From the NCBI RefSeq assembly GCF_018119405.1, contig NZ_JAGPWC010000058.1, positions 1 to 32,580 on the forward strand: 32,580 nucleotides of DNA. The letters run 5' to 3'. This document shows, piece after piece, positions 7,345-17,093 of this stretch (positions within the stretch are counted from its first letter, which is position 1; each line of letters starts with the position of its first letter). This DNA is from Massilia sp. ST3. GTDB lineage: Bacteria; Pseudomonadota; Gammaproteobacteria; Burkholderiales; Burkholderiaceae_D. Both the position numbers and the translations under genes were made by a program. Below the pieces are notes generated by a model that did not search any database, was not told the origin of the DNA, and saw only the letters and a program-made list of their open reading frames with translations.

Positions 7345-7593
7345 ATGGTCGTTATTCGTTTGGCTCGTGGTGGCGCTAAAAAGCGTCCGTTCTTCAACAT
7401 CGTTGCAACCGACTCGCGCAACCGTCGCGATGGCCGTTTCATCGAGCGCATCGGCTTCTACAACCCGATGGCATCGGGCGCCGAAGTCGGCCTGCGTATC
7501 GCTGCTGACCGTCTGGCTCACTGGCAAGGCGTTGGCGCACAACTGTCGCCGACCGTCGCTCGCCTGGTCGCTCAGCAGACCCCGGCTGCCTAA
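7345..7593 (+). CDS. rpsP: 30S ribosomal protein S16
   Basis: An 82-residue ribosomal protein of the small subunit body. It starts MVVIRLARGGAKKRPFFNIV, followed by DSRNRRDGRFIERIGFYNP, the S16 signature. Reading could extend upstream in frame to 7231, but homology begins at ATG 7345, and that start lies just downstream of the promoter, so 7345 is chosen. It heads the rpsP-rimM-trmD-rplS operon. Codon use in this gene (CGT, GGT, GTT) is visibly biased toward highly expressed choices compared with its GC-rich neighbours. Confidence 0.97.
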   Translation: MVVIRLARGGAKKRPFFNIVATDSRNRRDGRFIERIGFYNPMASGAEVGLRIAADRLAHWQGVGAQLSPTVARLVAQQTPAA

Positions 7594-7600
7594 GTAAGGT

Positions 7601-8164
7601 TTGACAGGTTTGACCGATTCGGCAGCACCCGGGGTGCAAGTCCCCGACGACCTGATCCAGGTCGGCCATGTGTCCGGCGCGTACGGGCTGGTAGGCGGAA
7701 TCCGCATTACCCCGCACTCGGTGGATGCGGATGCGCTGCTGAACGTCAAAACCTGGTGGCTCGACAAGCCGGCCCTGCGTTCCGTCGCCGTACGGACCGC
7801 GAAGTTCCATAGTGGCGACGTCGTTGCCACCCTGGTCGGCCTGCGCGACCGCGATGAAGCCGAAGCGCTCAAGGGCGCCACGATTCAAGTGTCGCGCAAG
7901 GATTTTCCTGCACTCGAAGAAGACGAATACTACTGGACCGATCTGATCGGCCTGGATGTGGTCAACCTGCAGGGCGAAGCCCTGGGCAAGGTGGCCGACA
8001 TGATGCACAACGGCGCGCAATCCATCTTGCGCATCACGCCGGTAGCTGAAGGTGATCCTGCTGCGAAAGTACAGGATCGCCTCGTGCCGTTCGTGGACCA
8101 GTTCGTCAAGACCGTCGACCTCGAGGGCAAGCTGATTACCCTGGACTGGGGCCTGGATTATTAA
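7601..8164 (+). CDS. rimM: Ribosome maturation factor RimM
   Basis: This roughly 187-residue factor binds S19 in the 30S head and assists late 16S rRNA maturation. The N-terminal beta-barrel begins at VPDDLIQVGHVSGAYGLVGGIRI, and the C-terminal PRC barrel is seen in EDEYYWTDLIGLDVVNLQGEALGKV and DRLVPFVDQFVKTVDLEGKLITLDW. The start is uncertain: TTG at 7601 or, better spaced from the AAGG at 7596-7599, TTG at 7610; GTG at 7634 is also in frame. It begins 7 bases after the rpsP stop, consistent with coupled translation in the operon. Confidence 0.95.
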   Translation: MTGLTDSAAPGVQVPDDLIQVGHVSGAYGLVGGIRITPHSVDADALLNVKTWWLDKPALRSVAVRTAKFHSGDVVATLVGLRDRDEAEALKGATIQVSRKDFPALEEDEYYWTDLIGLDVVNLQGEALGKVADMMHNGAQSILRITPVAEGDPAAKVQDRLVPFVDQFVKTVDLEGKLITLDWGLDY

Positions 8165-8193
8165 TCCTCCCGGTCCGCACGGAGCGAGATCCG

Positions 8194-8955
8194 ATGCAGT
8201 TTGACGTCGTGAGCTTGTTCCCAGAGATGTTCGCCGCATTGACGCAGTCGGGAGTCACCCGCCGCGCCTTCGAGCAACAACGCTGGGCCCTGCAGATCTG
8301 GAATCCGCGCGATTTCACGCAGGACCGCCACCGCACCGTGGATGACCGCCCCTATGGCGGCGGCCCCGGCATGGTGATGCTGGCGAAACCGCTCGAAGCC
8401 GCGATCAATGCGGCCAAGCAAAGGCAGGTCGACCTGGGTCTGCCGGCGCCGCGCGTGGTGTTCATGTCGCCGCAAGGCAGGCCCTTGACCCACGAACGCG
8501 CCATGGCGCTGAAGGAAGAGCCCGGGCTCGTCATCCTGTGCGGCCGCTACGAAGCGGTGGACCAGCGCCTGCTGGACCGCTGCGTCGACGAGGAGATTTC
8601 CCTCGGCGACTTCGTGCTGTCCGGCGGCGAGCTGCCGGCGATGGCCCTGATGGATGCGGTGGTGCGGCTGATCCCCGGCGTGCTGGGCGACGACGCCTCG
8701 GCGGTCGAAGACAGCTTCGTCAACGGCCTGCTGGACTCGCCGCATTACACGCGGCCCGAAATATATGAAGGCGAACCGGTGCCTCCTGTCCTGATGGGCG
8801 GCAACCACGCCGAGATCATGAAGTGGCGCCGCCAGCGCATGCTGGAGGCGACCGCGAAGAAACGGCCCGAATTGCTGGACCAGGCGCGCGCCGCCGGCCG
8901 GTTGAGCAAGGCCGATGAACAGTTTCTGGCGGGTTTGGTCAAACCTGCCGAGTAA
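8194..8955 (+). CDS. trmD: tRNA (guanine-37-N1)-methyltransferase
   Basis: A 253-residue SPOUT methyltransferase that makes m1G37 in tRNAs reading codons that start with C, preventing +1 frameshifts. It opens with MQFDVVSLFPEMFAALTQSG and carries DDRPYGGGPGMVM and the trefoil-knot segment LCGRYEAVDQR followed by DEEISLGDFVLSGGE, which binds S-adenosylmethionine. Length is standard. GGAG at 8181-8184 stands 9 bases before the ATG. It is third in the classical four-gene operon. Confidence 0.97.
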   Translation: MQFDVVSLFPEMFAALTQSGVTRRAFEQQRWALQIWNPRDFTQDRHRTVDDRPYGGGPGMVMLAKPLEAAINAAKQRQVDLGLPAPRVVFMSPQGRPLTHERAMALKEEPGLVILCGRYEAVDQRLLDRCVDEEISLGDFVLSGGELPAMALMDAVVRLIPGVLGDDASAVEDSFVNGLLDSPHYTRPEIYEGEPVPPVLMGGNHAEIMKWRRQRMLEATAKKRPELLDQARAAGRLSKADEQFLAGLVKPAE

Positions 8956-8981
8956 GAATGCATCTTTGTGTGCATGCGACG

Positions 8982-9032
8982 ACGGGCATGTTGCCCGTTT
9001 GTTCAACCCCATCCTCTACTGGGCATGCAGTA
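8982..9032 (+). promoter_or_regulatory. Small hairpins in the trmD-rplS spacer
   Basis: In the 112-base spacer, ACGGGCA (8982-8988) pairs with TGCCCGT (8992-8998) followed by TTTG, and TACTG (9017-9021) pairs with CAGTA (9028-9032). The spacing within the rest of the operon is only 7 and 29 bases, so this longer, structured leader before rplS may have an mRNA processing, attenuation or autoregulatory role. That role is inference. Confidence 0.4.
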
Positions 9033-9067
9033 AAGCGCCAGCAAGATGGTTTTTGGAGTGATAAAAA

Positions 9068-9457
9068 ATGGATCTGATCCAGCAACTCGAGCAAGAAGAA
9101 ATTGCGCGCCTCGGCCGCAACATCCCTGATTTCGCACCGGGCGACACCGTTGTCGTCAGCGTCAACGTCGTCGAAGGCAACCGCAAGCGCGCCCAGGCAT
9201 ACGAAGGCGTCGTGATCTCGCGTCGTAACCGCGGCCTGAACTCGAACTTCATCGTTCGCAAGATCTCGTCGGGCGAAGGCGTGGAACGTACCTTCCAGCT
9301 GTACTCGCCGCTGATCGCTTCGATCGAAGTGAAGCGTCGTGGTGACGTGCGCCGCGCCAAGCTGTACTACCTGCGCGAGCGTTCGGGCAAGTCGGCACGT
9401 ATCAAGGAAAAGCTGCCGCAGCGTAAAGCAGCCAACACCGCTGCTGCTGCTGAGTAA
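9068..9457 (+). CDS. rplS: 50S ribosomal protein L19
   Basis: This 129-residue protein sits at the subunit interface of the 50S particle. It shows MDLIQQLEQEEIARLGRNIP, FAPGDTVVVSVNVVEGNRKR and the C-terminal RRGDVRRAKLYYLRERSGKSARIKEKL that mark L19. A short Ala-rich tail (AANTAAAAE) ends it. GGAG at 9055-9058 precedes ATG. It closes the operon and is followed directly by a strong intrinsic terminator. Confidence 0.97.
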   Translation: MDLIQQLEQEEIARLGRNIPDFAPGDTVVVSVNVVEGNRKRAQAYEGVVISRRNRGLNSNFIVRKISSGEGVERTFQLYSPLIASIEVKRRGDVRRAKLYYLRERSGKSARIKEKLPQRKAANTAAAAE

Positions 9458-9474
9458 TAGCGTCAGTGTTCTGG

Positions 9475-9507
9475 AAAAGGCATCCGCAAGGATGCCTTTT
9501 TCTTTTC
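9475..9507 (+). terminator. Intrinsic terminator of the rpsP operon
   Basis: AAAAGGCATCC (9475-9485) and GGATGCCTTTT (9490-9500) form an 11-bp stem with a GCAA tetraloop, followed by more T (through 9506). It lies 17 bases after the rplS stop. Confidence 0.92.
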
Positions 9508-9531
9508 CGGCGGCCCATGTAAAGTTGCCAA

Positions 9532-9562
9532 CCCGTAGGGTGGACGGCAAAGCCGGCGTATG
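9532..9562 (+). repeat. Copy of short dispersed repeat (family B)
   Basis: CCCGTAGGGTGGACGGC at 9532-9548 is identical to the reverse complement of 29676-29692. In this copy the second arm (AAA then GCCGGCG) is degenerate, so the hairpin seen at 29664-29684 is only partial here. Confidence 0.65.
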
Positions 9563-9579
9563 CAAAAGGATTCCCGATC

Positions 9580-10248
9580 TTGGTCAAGCTCGTTTTCGAT
9601 CCCACCCAGATGCCCATCGCCGGCCTCGCCGGCGAGTCGCCCGTGCCGGCAGAGCGCCTGACGCCCGAGGCCCTGCGCGCCCGCTTCGCGCAAACCCTGC
9701 CCTGGGAGCCGGAATTCTCCGAAGAAGCCCTGGCGGTGCGCGGCCAGACCCTGCGCCGCGCCGCCGTGCTGGTGCCGCTCGTGATGCGCCCGCAAGGCCT
9801 CACGGTGCTGTTCACGCGCCGCACCGATCACCTGTCCAGCCATGCCGGCCAGATCAGCTTCCCCGGCGGCGGGGCGGAGGAGCTGGACTCCTCGCCCATC
9901 GAGACCGCGCTGCGCGAAGCCGAGGAGGAGATCGGCCTGCATCGCCGCCATGTGGAAATCATCGGCGTGCTGCCCGACCACACCACCATCAGCGCCTACC
10001 GCGTCACCCCGGTGGTGGCCCTGGTCGAGCCGCCGTTTGACGTGAGCGCCGATCCGAACGAGGTGGCCGAGGTCTTCGAAGTGCCGCTCGCCTTCCTGAT
10101 GGATGGCTTGAACCACCAGCGCCGCACCCTCGAACTGCCGCAGACCGCGGGACGCAGGAATTTCTATGCGATGCCATATGAGCAATACTTCATCTGGGGC
10201 GCGACCGCGGCCATGCTGCGCAATCTCTTCCATTTCCTCAGGGCGTAA
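9580..10248 (+). CDS. Nudix hydrolase, CoA pyrophosphatase (NudL-like)
   Basis: A 222-residue Nudix protein of the CoA pyrophosphatase group, predicted to split CoA or acyl-CoA into phosphopantetheine and 3',5'-ADP. The group-specific UPF0035 motif is present at residues 78-97 (LFTRRTDHLSSHAGQISFPG), directly before the Nudix box that ends REAEEEIGL at residues 112-120, whose Glu residues bind the metal. TTG at 9580 is taken as start because AAGGA lies 9 bases upstream; ATG at 9610 is an alternative that would remove ten residues. The gene is alone between the rplS terminator and the next membrane protein gene. Confidence 0.88.
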   Translation: MVKLVFDPTQMPIAGLAGESPVPAERLTPEALRARFAQTLPWEPEFSEEALAVRGQTLRRAAVLVPLVMRPQGLTVLFTRRTDHLSSHAGQISFPGGGAEELDSSPIETALREAEEEIGLHRRHVEIIGVLPDHTTISAYRVTPVVALVEPPFDVSADPNEVAEVFEVPLAFLMDGLNHQRRTLELPQTAGRRNFYAMPYEQYFIWGATAAMLRNLFHFLRA

Positions 10249-10338
10249 AAGATTCTTACAGAACCCGATTTGATTCCAGCGGCCTTCTCCGTTATCGTAG
10301 CGGGCAGTTGTATTGCTATAACAAAAAAGGGTTCCTGC

Positions 10339-11298
10339 ATGACATTCTTTTCCATCCTGTGCGCGCTGCTGATCGAGCAGCTGAAACCGCTGCGCGCGGA
10401 TAACCAGGTCTACGGTGGCATCAAGGGCTTCGCGATGCGCATCGAGAAATGGTTCAACGCGGGCGAGCAGCGCAATGGCCGCATGGGCTGGATCCTGATG
10501 ATGGCGGCCCTGATGGTGCCGACCTGGCTGGTCTACTGGTTCTTCATGCGCTACAACCTGGTGTTCCTGGCCTTCGCCTGGAATGTCCTGATCGTCTACC
10601 TGACCCTGGGTTTCCGCCACTACAGCCATTACTTCACCAGCATCCAGCTGGCCCTGAACACGGGCGACGAGGCCACCGCGCGCACCTTGCTGGCGGAATG
10701 GACCCACCAGGACACGGTCGGCATGGACAGCACCGAGATCACCCGCGTGGCGGTCGAGAACGCCCTGATCACCACCCACCGCAACGTGTTCGGCGTGTTC
10801 TTCTGGTTCCTGATGCCGCTCGGCCCGGCCGGCGCCGTCATGTACCGCGTCTCCGAATACCTGTCGCGCGCCTGGAACGAGCCCGACCACATGCGCAACG
10901 AAGCCTTCGGCCAGTTCGCGGCCAAGGCCTTCTACTGGATCGACTGGATCCCGGTGCGCCTGACCGCGATCGCCTTCGCCGTGGTCGGTAATTTCGAGGA
11001 CGCCATCTATGCCTGGCGCAACTTCGCGAACCGCTGGGCCGACGAAGCCAAGGGCATCATCCTGGCTGCCGGCGGCGGCGCCATGGGTGTGCGCCTGGGC
11101 ACGCCCAACGAGAACGCGCCCCAGCTGCTGCCGGCCGACGCCGCCACGGTGGACCTGACGGACGCCGAAACGGATGTGTTGCCGGGAGAAGAGCCGAATG
11201 TCAGGGCCCTCCAAAGCACGGTAGGCCTGGTGTGGCGCGCCCTGATATTATGGATGATCCTCCTGCTCCTGACCTCAAGCGTGGTGTGGCTCGGCTGA
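10339..11298 (+). CDS. CobD/CbiB-like family membrane protein
   Basis: A 319-residue integral membrane protein related to CobD/CbiB and AmpE. It starts MTFFSILCALLIEQLKPLR, has hydrophobic spans near residues 52-95 and at the C-terminus (about 295-318), and the family segment THRNVFGVFFWFLMPLGPAG. A true CobD makes adenosylcobinamide phosphate, but Burkholderiales carry such a paralogue away from cobalamin genes, and no cobalamin gene is here, so its function is uncertain. ATG at 10339 is chosen over an upstream in-frame TTG because AAAGGG (10326-10331) is well placed. Confidence 0.8.
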   Translation: MTFFSILCALLIEQLKPLRADNQVYGGIKGFAMRIEKWFNAGEQRNGRMGWILMMAALMVPTWLVYWFFMRYNLVFLAFAWNVLIVYLTLGFRHYSHYFTSIQLALNTGDEATARTLLAEWTHQDTVGMDSTEITRVAVENALITTHRNVFGVFFWFLMPLGPAGAVMYRVSEYLSRAWNEPDHMRNEAFGQFAAKAFYWIDWIPVRLTAIAFAVVGNFEDAIYAWRNFANRWADEAKGIILAAGGGAMGVRLGTPNENAPQLLPADAATVDLTDAETDVLPGEEPNVRALQSTVGLVWRALILWMILLLLTSSVVWLG

Positions 11299-11340
11299 AC
11301 GGAACGTGTGCGAGCCCTCGTGCCCAAGTCTTCTATAAGA

Positions 11341-11346
11341 TATAAT
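11341..11346 (+). promoter_or_regulatory. Likely -10 element for the DUF3579 gene
   Basis: TATAAT at 11341-11346 lies in an AT-rich patch 57 bases before the DUF3579 start. I see no convincing -35 at the normal spacing. Confidence 0.5.
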
Positions 11347-11402
11347 AGTGAGCTGAGGTTATTCTCATCCACGCAGCACTTTCTGTTTGAGCAAGCAGCA
11401 CT

Positions 11403-11756
11403 ATGGCCGAGTCATCGCACACCACGGACAAGGAACTCGCCGGCGAGTTTTTTATCCTGGGCATCACGAACAAAGGCAGGCAATTTCGCCCGAGCGACTG
11501 GGCGGAACGCCTGTGCGGGGTCATGGCCTGCTTTTGCCCGGGCTCTACCGGCCGGGACGCGCACCTGAGGTTTTCCCCCTATGTCCACCCGACGGTGGTC
11601 AACGGCACCAAGGCCGTGGTGGTGAACCACCAGCTGCAGAAGGTCGAGCCGATGGCGTACCACTTCGTCATCAACTTCGCCAAGGACAATGATTTGCAGG
11701 TCGTAGACGCCTGCTATGTCCCGCTGCCGGGCGAGAAGAAACCCGGCGCCGCCTGA
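11403..11756 (+). CDS. DUF3579 domain protein
   Basis: A 117-residue soluble protein of the DUF3579 family, found mainly in betaproteobacteria and of unknown function. The family core is visible as EFFILGITNKGRQFRPSDWA, then ERLCGVMACF, and later NGTKAVVVNHQLQKVEPMAYHFVINFAKDND. Length is typical. The start at ATG 11403 lacks a strong ribosome site. A terminator with a 10-bp stem follows at 11777, so the gene is probably transcribed alone or with weak read-through from upstream. Confidence 0.88.
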   Translation: MAESSHTTDKELAGEFFILGITNKGRQFRPSDWAERLCGVMACFCPGSTGRDAHLRFSPYVHPTVVNGTKAVVVNHQLQKVEPMAYHFVINFAKDNDLQVVDACYVPLPGEKKPGAA

Positions 11757-11776
11757 ATCGCCATTCCCATCTGCCT

Positions 11777-11817
11777 AACTGGCGCTATGATGAAAGTCAC
11801 AGCGCCAGTTTTGTTTT
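11777..11817 (+). terminator. Intrinsic terminator after the DUF3579 gene
   Basis: AACTGGCGCT (11777-11786) and AGCGCCAGTT (11801-11810) make a perfect 10-bp stem with a 14-base loop, followed by TTGTTTT. It lies 20 bases after the stop. Confidence 0.85.
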
Positions 11818-11866
11818 GGCCTGCGTGCTCAGGCCGGCGGCGGCGCGCGAGAGCGAGGAGGGCATC

Positions 11867-12316
11867 ATGCACATCGGCGAACTCTGCACGAATCAAACCA
11901 TCATCTGCGCCCGCGACGAATCGGTGCAGGGCGCGGCGCTGCTGATGCGCCAGCACCATGTCGGCGACCTGGTCGTCGTCGACGCCGAGGGCGACAGCAG
12001 CGTGCCGGTCGGGATCCTGACCGACCGCGACATCGTCGTGTCCGTCATCGCGCCCGGACTCGACCCGGCCAGCATCCTGGCCGGCGACATCATGAGCGAC
12101 GACCTGCTCACGGCCAACGAATCCGACGACGTCTATGAACTCATCGAACGCATGCGCCTGCGCGGCATCCGGCGCGTGCCGGTGGTCGACACGGCCGGCA
12201 GGCTGAGCGGCATCGTGAGCGCCGACGACCTGCTCGAATTCCTGGCCGAGGAAATGGGCGAGCTGTCGCGCATCAGTTCCTGGCAGCAGGCCCAGGAGCG
12301 GCGCGCGCGGCATTAG
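11867..12316 (+). CDS. CBS domain-pair protein
   Basis: A 149-residue protein made of two CBS domains (about residues 5-62 and 74-131) and a short helical tail. The repeated motif is seen twice: VGDLVVVDAEG then VGILTDRDIV, and IRRVPVVDTAG then LSGIVSADDLL. CBS pairs bind adenine nucleotides and act as energy or ligand sensors, usually by controlling a partner protein that cannot be identified here. ATG at 11867 has GAGGAGG at 11855-11861. It sits alone between a terminator and a REP-like palindrome. Confidence 0.88.
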   Translation: MHIGELCTNQTIICARDESVQGAALLMRQHHVGDLVVVDAEGDSSVPVGILTDRDIVVSVIAPGLDPASILAGDIMSDDLLTANESDDVYELIERMRLRGIRRVPVVDTAGRLSGIVSADDLLEFLAEEMGELSRISSWQQAQERRARH

Positions 12317-12443
12317 GAGCGCTTATTAAGCCATCCTTAATAGCAGATCTGTTAGTGTCGGGCCGGCGCATCGCTCTGTTACGATCTCCGGATCGGGACG
12401 GGCGTTGCGTCGTCCAGCAAGCTTACTTTCACCCTTAGCTTCG

Positions 12444-12480
12444 AACCCGTCATTCCGGCCTTCGCCGGAATGACGGGTTT
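12444..12480. repeat. Single REP-like palindrome (family A)
   Basis: AACCCGTCATTCCGGC (12444-12459) and GCCGGAATGACGGGTT (12464-12479) form a perfect 16-bp stem with a CTTC loop. The core equals that of the etfBA terminator apart from one base pair. It lies in the 219-base gap between the CBS gene and the peptidase gene and may act as a weak terminator, although only three T follow. Confidence 0.85.
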
Positions 12481-12535
12481 AGGCGACGGGTGAAATCTAG
12501 CCGCTGCGCCCGCCTGCTTTTATTGAAGGGATGGT

Positions 12536-15274
<2,739 letters not shown>

Positions 15275-15283
15275 TTGCTTCAC

Positions 15284-15316
15284 CACAAATGACCACGCAG
15301 GGCGTGGTCATTTGTG
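15284..15316. terminator. Perfect 15-bp hairpin after the M16 gene
   Basis: CACAAATGACCACGC (15284-15298) and GCGTGGTCATTTGTG (15302-15316) pair perfectly around a 3-base loop, beginning 10 bases after the peptidase stop. There is no T run after the stem, so it is either an atypical terminator or an mRNA 3'-end stabiliser. Confidence 0.6.
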
Positions 15317-15390
15317 ACAGGAAAATCGCGCATGCGTTAAAATGTTGCCTTGCGGCAGCATCATTTGCGCAGTTTCATCCTGGGAGCATC

Positions 15391-16182
15391 ATGAAGGGCA
15401 TCAGCAAGCAGCAGCCGGAAGCGGGCACCGCGTTCTCCGGCAAGGTCGTTCTCGTTACCGGCGCGGCAAGCGGGATCGGGCGGGCGATCGCGCTGGGTTT
15501 CGGCCGGGCCGGCGCCAGCGTCGTGGTCGCCGACACCTCGATCGAAGGCGGCCACGCGACAGCGGCCATGATCGTCGAATCCGGCGGCAAGGCCTTGTTC
15601 GTACAGAGCAACGTCACGCGCGCGCACGAGGTCGAGGCGCTGGTCGAGAAAACCATCAATTATTACGGCCGCCTGGACTACGCGGTCAACAACGCGGCGG
15701 TGGACGAAGAGCGCCAGCCGCTGGCCGAGGCCGACGACGAGCAGTTCGACCGCATCATGGGCGTCAACGTCAAGGGCGTGTGGCTGTGCATGAAATACCA
15801 GCTGCGCCAGATGCTCAAGCAGGGCAGCGGGGCGATCGTCAACATGGCCTCGGTGTCGGGACTGGTGGGTTCGCCCAGCCGCGCGATCTATGGCGCTTCC
15901 AAGCATGCGGTGGTCGGCTTCACCAAGAGCGCCGCGGCGGAGTACGCGCGTGACGGCATTCGCGTGAACGCGCTGTGCCCGGCGGCGGTCAAGACCCCGA
16001 TGCTGGCGCGCGCGATCGAGCGCGATCCGGCTTTCGAGAAGAAGCTGAAGGCCGCGCAGCCGCTGGGGCGCTACGCGGAAGCGGCGGAAATCGCGAATGC
16101 GGCGCTGTGGCTGTGTTCGGACCAGGCCTCGTATGTGAATGGGCACGAACTGGTGGTGGATGGGGGCTTGACGGCGGTTTGA
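15391..16182 (+). CDS. Short-chain dehydrogenase/reductase (SDR)
   Basis: A 263-residue classical SDR oxidoreductase. The Rossmann glycine motif TGAASGIG is at residues 23-30, Asp48 at the end of the second strand suggests NAD(H) rather than NADP(H), NNAA is at 100-103, and the catalytic Ser154, Tyr167 (YGASK) and Lys171 are all present. The C-terminus has the usual YVNGHELVVDGG. Reading extends in frame to 15130 inside the peptidase gene, but ATG 15391 with GGGAG just upstream fits the family length. The substrate, probably an alcohol or ketone, cannot be inferred; no pathway partner adjoins. Confidence 0.9.
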   Translation: MKGISKQQPEAGTAFSGKVVLVTGAASGIGRAIALGFGRAGASVVVADTSIEGGHATAAMIVESGGKALFVQSNVTRAHEVEALVEKTINYYGRLDYAVNNAAVDEERQPLAEADDEQFDRIMGVNVKGVWLCMKYQLRQMLKQGSGAIVNMASVSGLVGSPSRAIYGASKHAVVGFTKSAAAEYARDGIRVNALCPAAVKTPMLARAIERDPAFEKKLKAAQPLGRYAEAAEIANAALWLCSDQASYVNGHELVVDGGLTAV

Positions 16183-16191
16183 GGGGTGTTG

Positions 16192-16308
16192 AACCTGGGT
16201 CCCCGCCTGCGCGGGGATGACGACTCAAACGTACGTGTCCGAAGTCGATTCAACGAACATTCACCGCTCTAAACCAACGTCATCCCCGCGCAGGCGGGGA
16301 CCCAAGTT
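16192..16308. repeat. Inverted pair of REP-like elements (family A)
   Basis: Copies of 31 bases at 16192-16222 (AACCTGGGTCCCC onward, ending GGGATGACG) and 16278-16308 (CGTCATCCCC onward, ending CCCAAGTT) face each other around 55 bases. The core is CCCCGCCTGCGCGGGG, a variant of the GGCCTTCGCCGG core at the other loci. The pair fills the gap between convergent genes and starts 10 bases after the SDR stop. Confidence 0.92.
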
Positions 16309-16316
16309 CCCTTGCA

Positions 16317-17057
16317 TCACCCCGCATTCAACTCCGCCACAAAATCATACATATCGCCCCTGAAGTACGACCTGCACAGCTCCACCGCCCGTCCATCCCT
16401 CAGGAAGCCCAGCCTCTCCACGCACAGTCCCGCGTCCCCCTGGCTGGCCTGCAGCAGGCGCGCCTGTTCCGTTCCCAGCAGCAGCGCGGTCAGGCGCTGC
16501 AAGGCCCGCACCGGCCGGTTGCCCGCCGCCTCCAGCGCCTCGTACATCGATTCCTGCACCGCATCGAGCGAGGGCAGGGCGAAGGCGGCGATGGTGGCGT
16601 ACTCCAGGCACATCGGCATCTCGTCGGCGAAGCGGATGCGGTTGAAGCGGTACACGGGCGTCCCCGGCGATAGCCGCAGGCGCAGGGCTTCCTCGGGCGT
16701 CACCAGCCCTTCCGAACGCTTGAGCCAGACGCTGCGCGGCGCCCGCCCGCGCGCCCGCATGTCCTCGGAAAACGAGGTGAGCTTGGCGAAGTTCTTCTCG
16801 ATGCGGGTGTTGATGAAGTTGCCCGAGCCCGCGCGGCGCACCAGCAGGCCTTCTTCCACCAGCCCGTCGATGGCCTTGCGCACCGTGATGCGCGAGATCC
16901 CCAGTTCGGCCGCCAGCTGGCGCTCGGCCGGCAGCGCCGCAGCGGGCCCCAGCATGCCCTCGTCGATCGCCTGGCGCAGCGCGCGCTGGAGCTGCTGGTA
17001 GAGCGGCAGCTTGGCGGTTCCGGCGATGTTGTACATCAGTTGGGCGAGGGGAGTCAT
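16317..17057 (-). CDS. GntR family regulator with UTRA sensor domain
   Basis: A 246-residue HutC-type GntR regulator. The winged helix is at about residues 18-84 (LPLYQQLQRALRQAIDEG, then LPAERQLAAELGISRITVRK, then LVRRAGSGNFI), and the UTRA effector domain follows (about 100-240), with its typical FNRIRFADEMPMCLEYATI. Such proteins often sense phosphorylated sugars; NagR/NagQ/DasR members sense GlcN-6-P or GlcNAc-6-P. The GlcNAc operon begins 3 kb away on the same strand, so a NagR role is plausible but unproven. The start lies 36 bases after the stop of the flavodoxin-like gene, so the two may be co-transcribed. Confidence 0.88.
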   Translation of the reverse strand: MTPLAQLMYNIAGTAKLPLYQQLQRALRQAIDEGMLGPAAALPAERQLAAELGISRITVRKAIDGLVEEGLLVRRAGSGNFINTRIEKNFAKLTSFSEDMRARGRAPRSVWLKRSEGLVTPEEALRLRLSPGTPVYRFNRIRFADEMPMCLEYATIAAFALPSLDAVQESMYEALEAAGNRPVRALQRLTALLLGTEQARLLQASQGDAGLCVERLGFLRDGRAVELCRSYFRGDMYDFVAELNAG

Positions 17058-17093
17058 GCGCGCATAGTACCAAGCCGGGAAGCGAGTGCAAGT

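Noticed and set aside
10339..11298. Cobalamin biosynthesis gene cobD
   Set aside because: No other cobalamin gene or B12 riboswitch is near; the family is only CobD/CbiB-like, so no symbol was given.
12324..12342. TATTAAG/CTTAATA hairpin after the CBS gene as terminator
   Set aside because: The stem is only 7 mostly AT pairs with no T run; too weak to claim.
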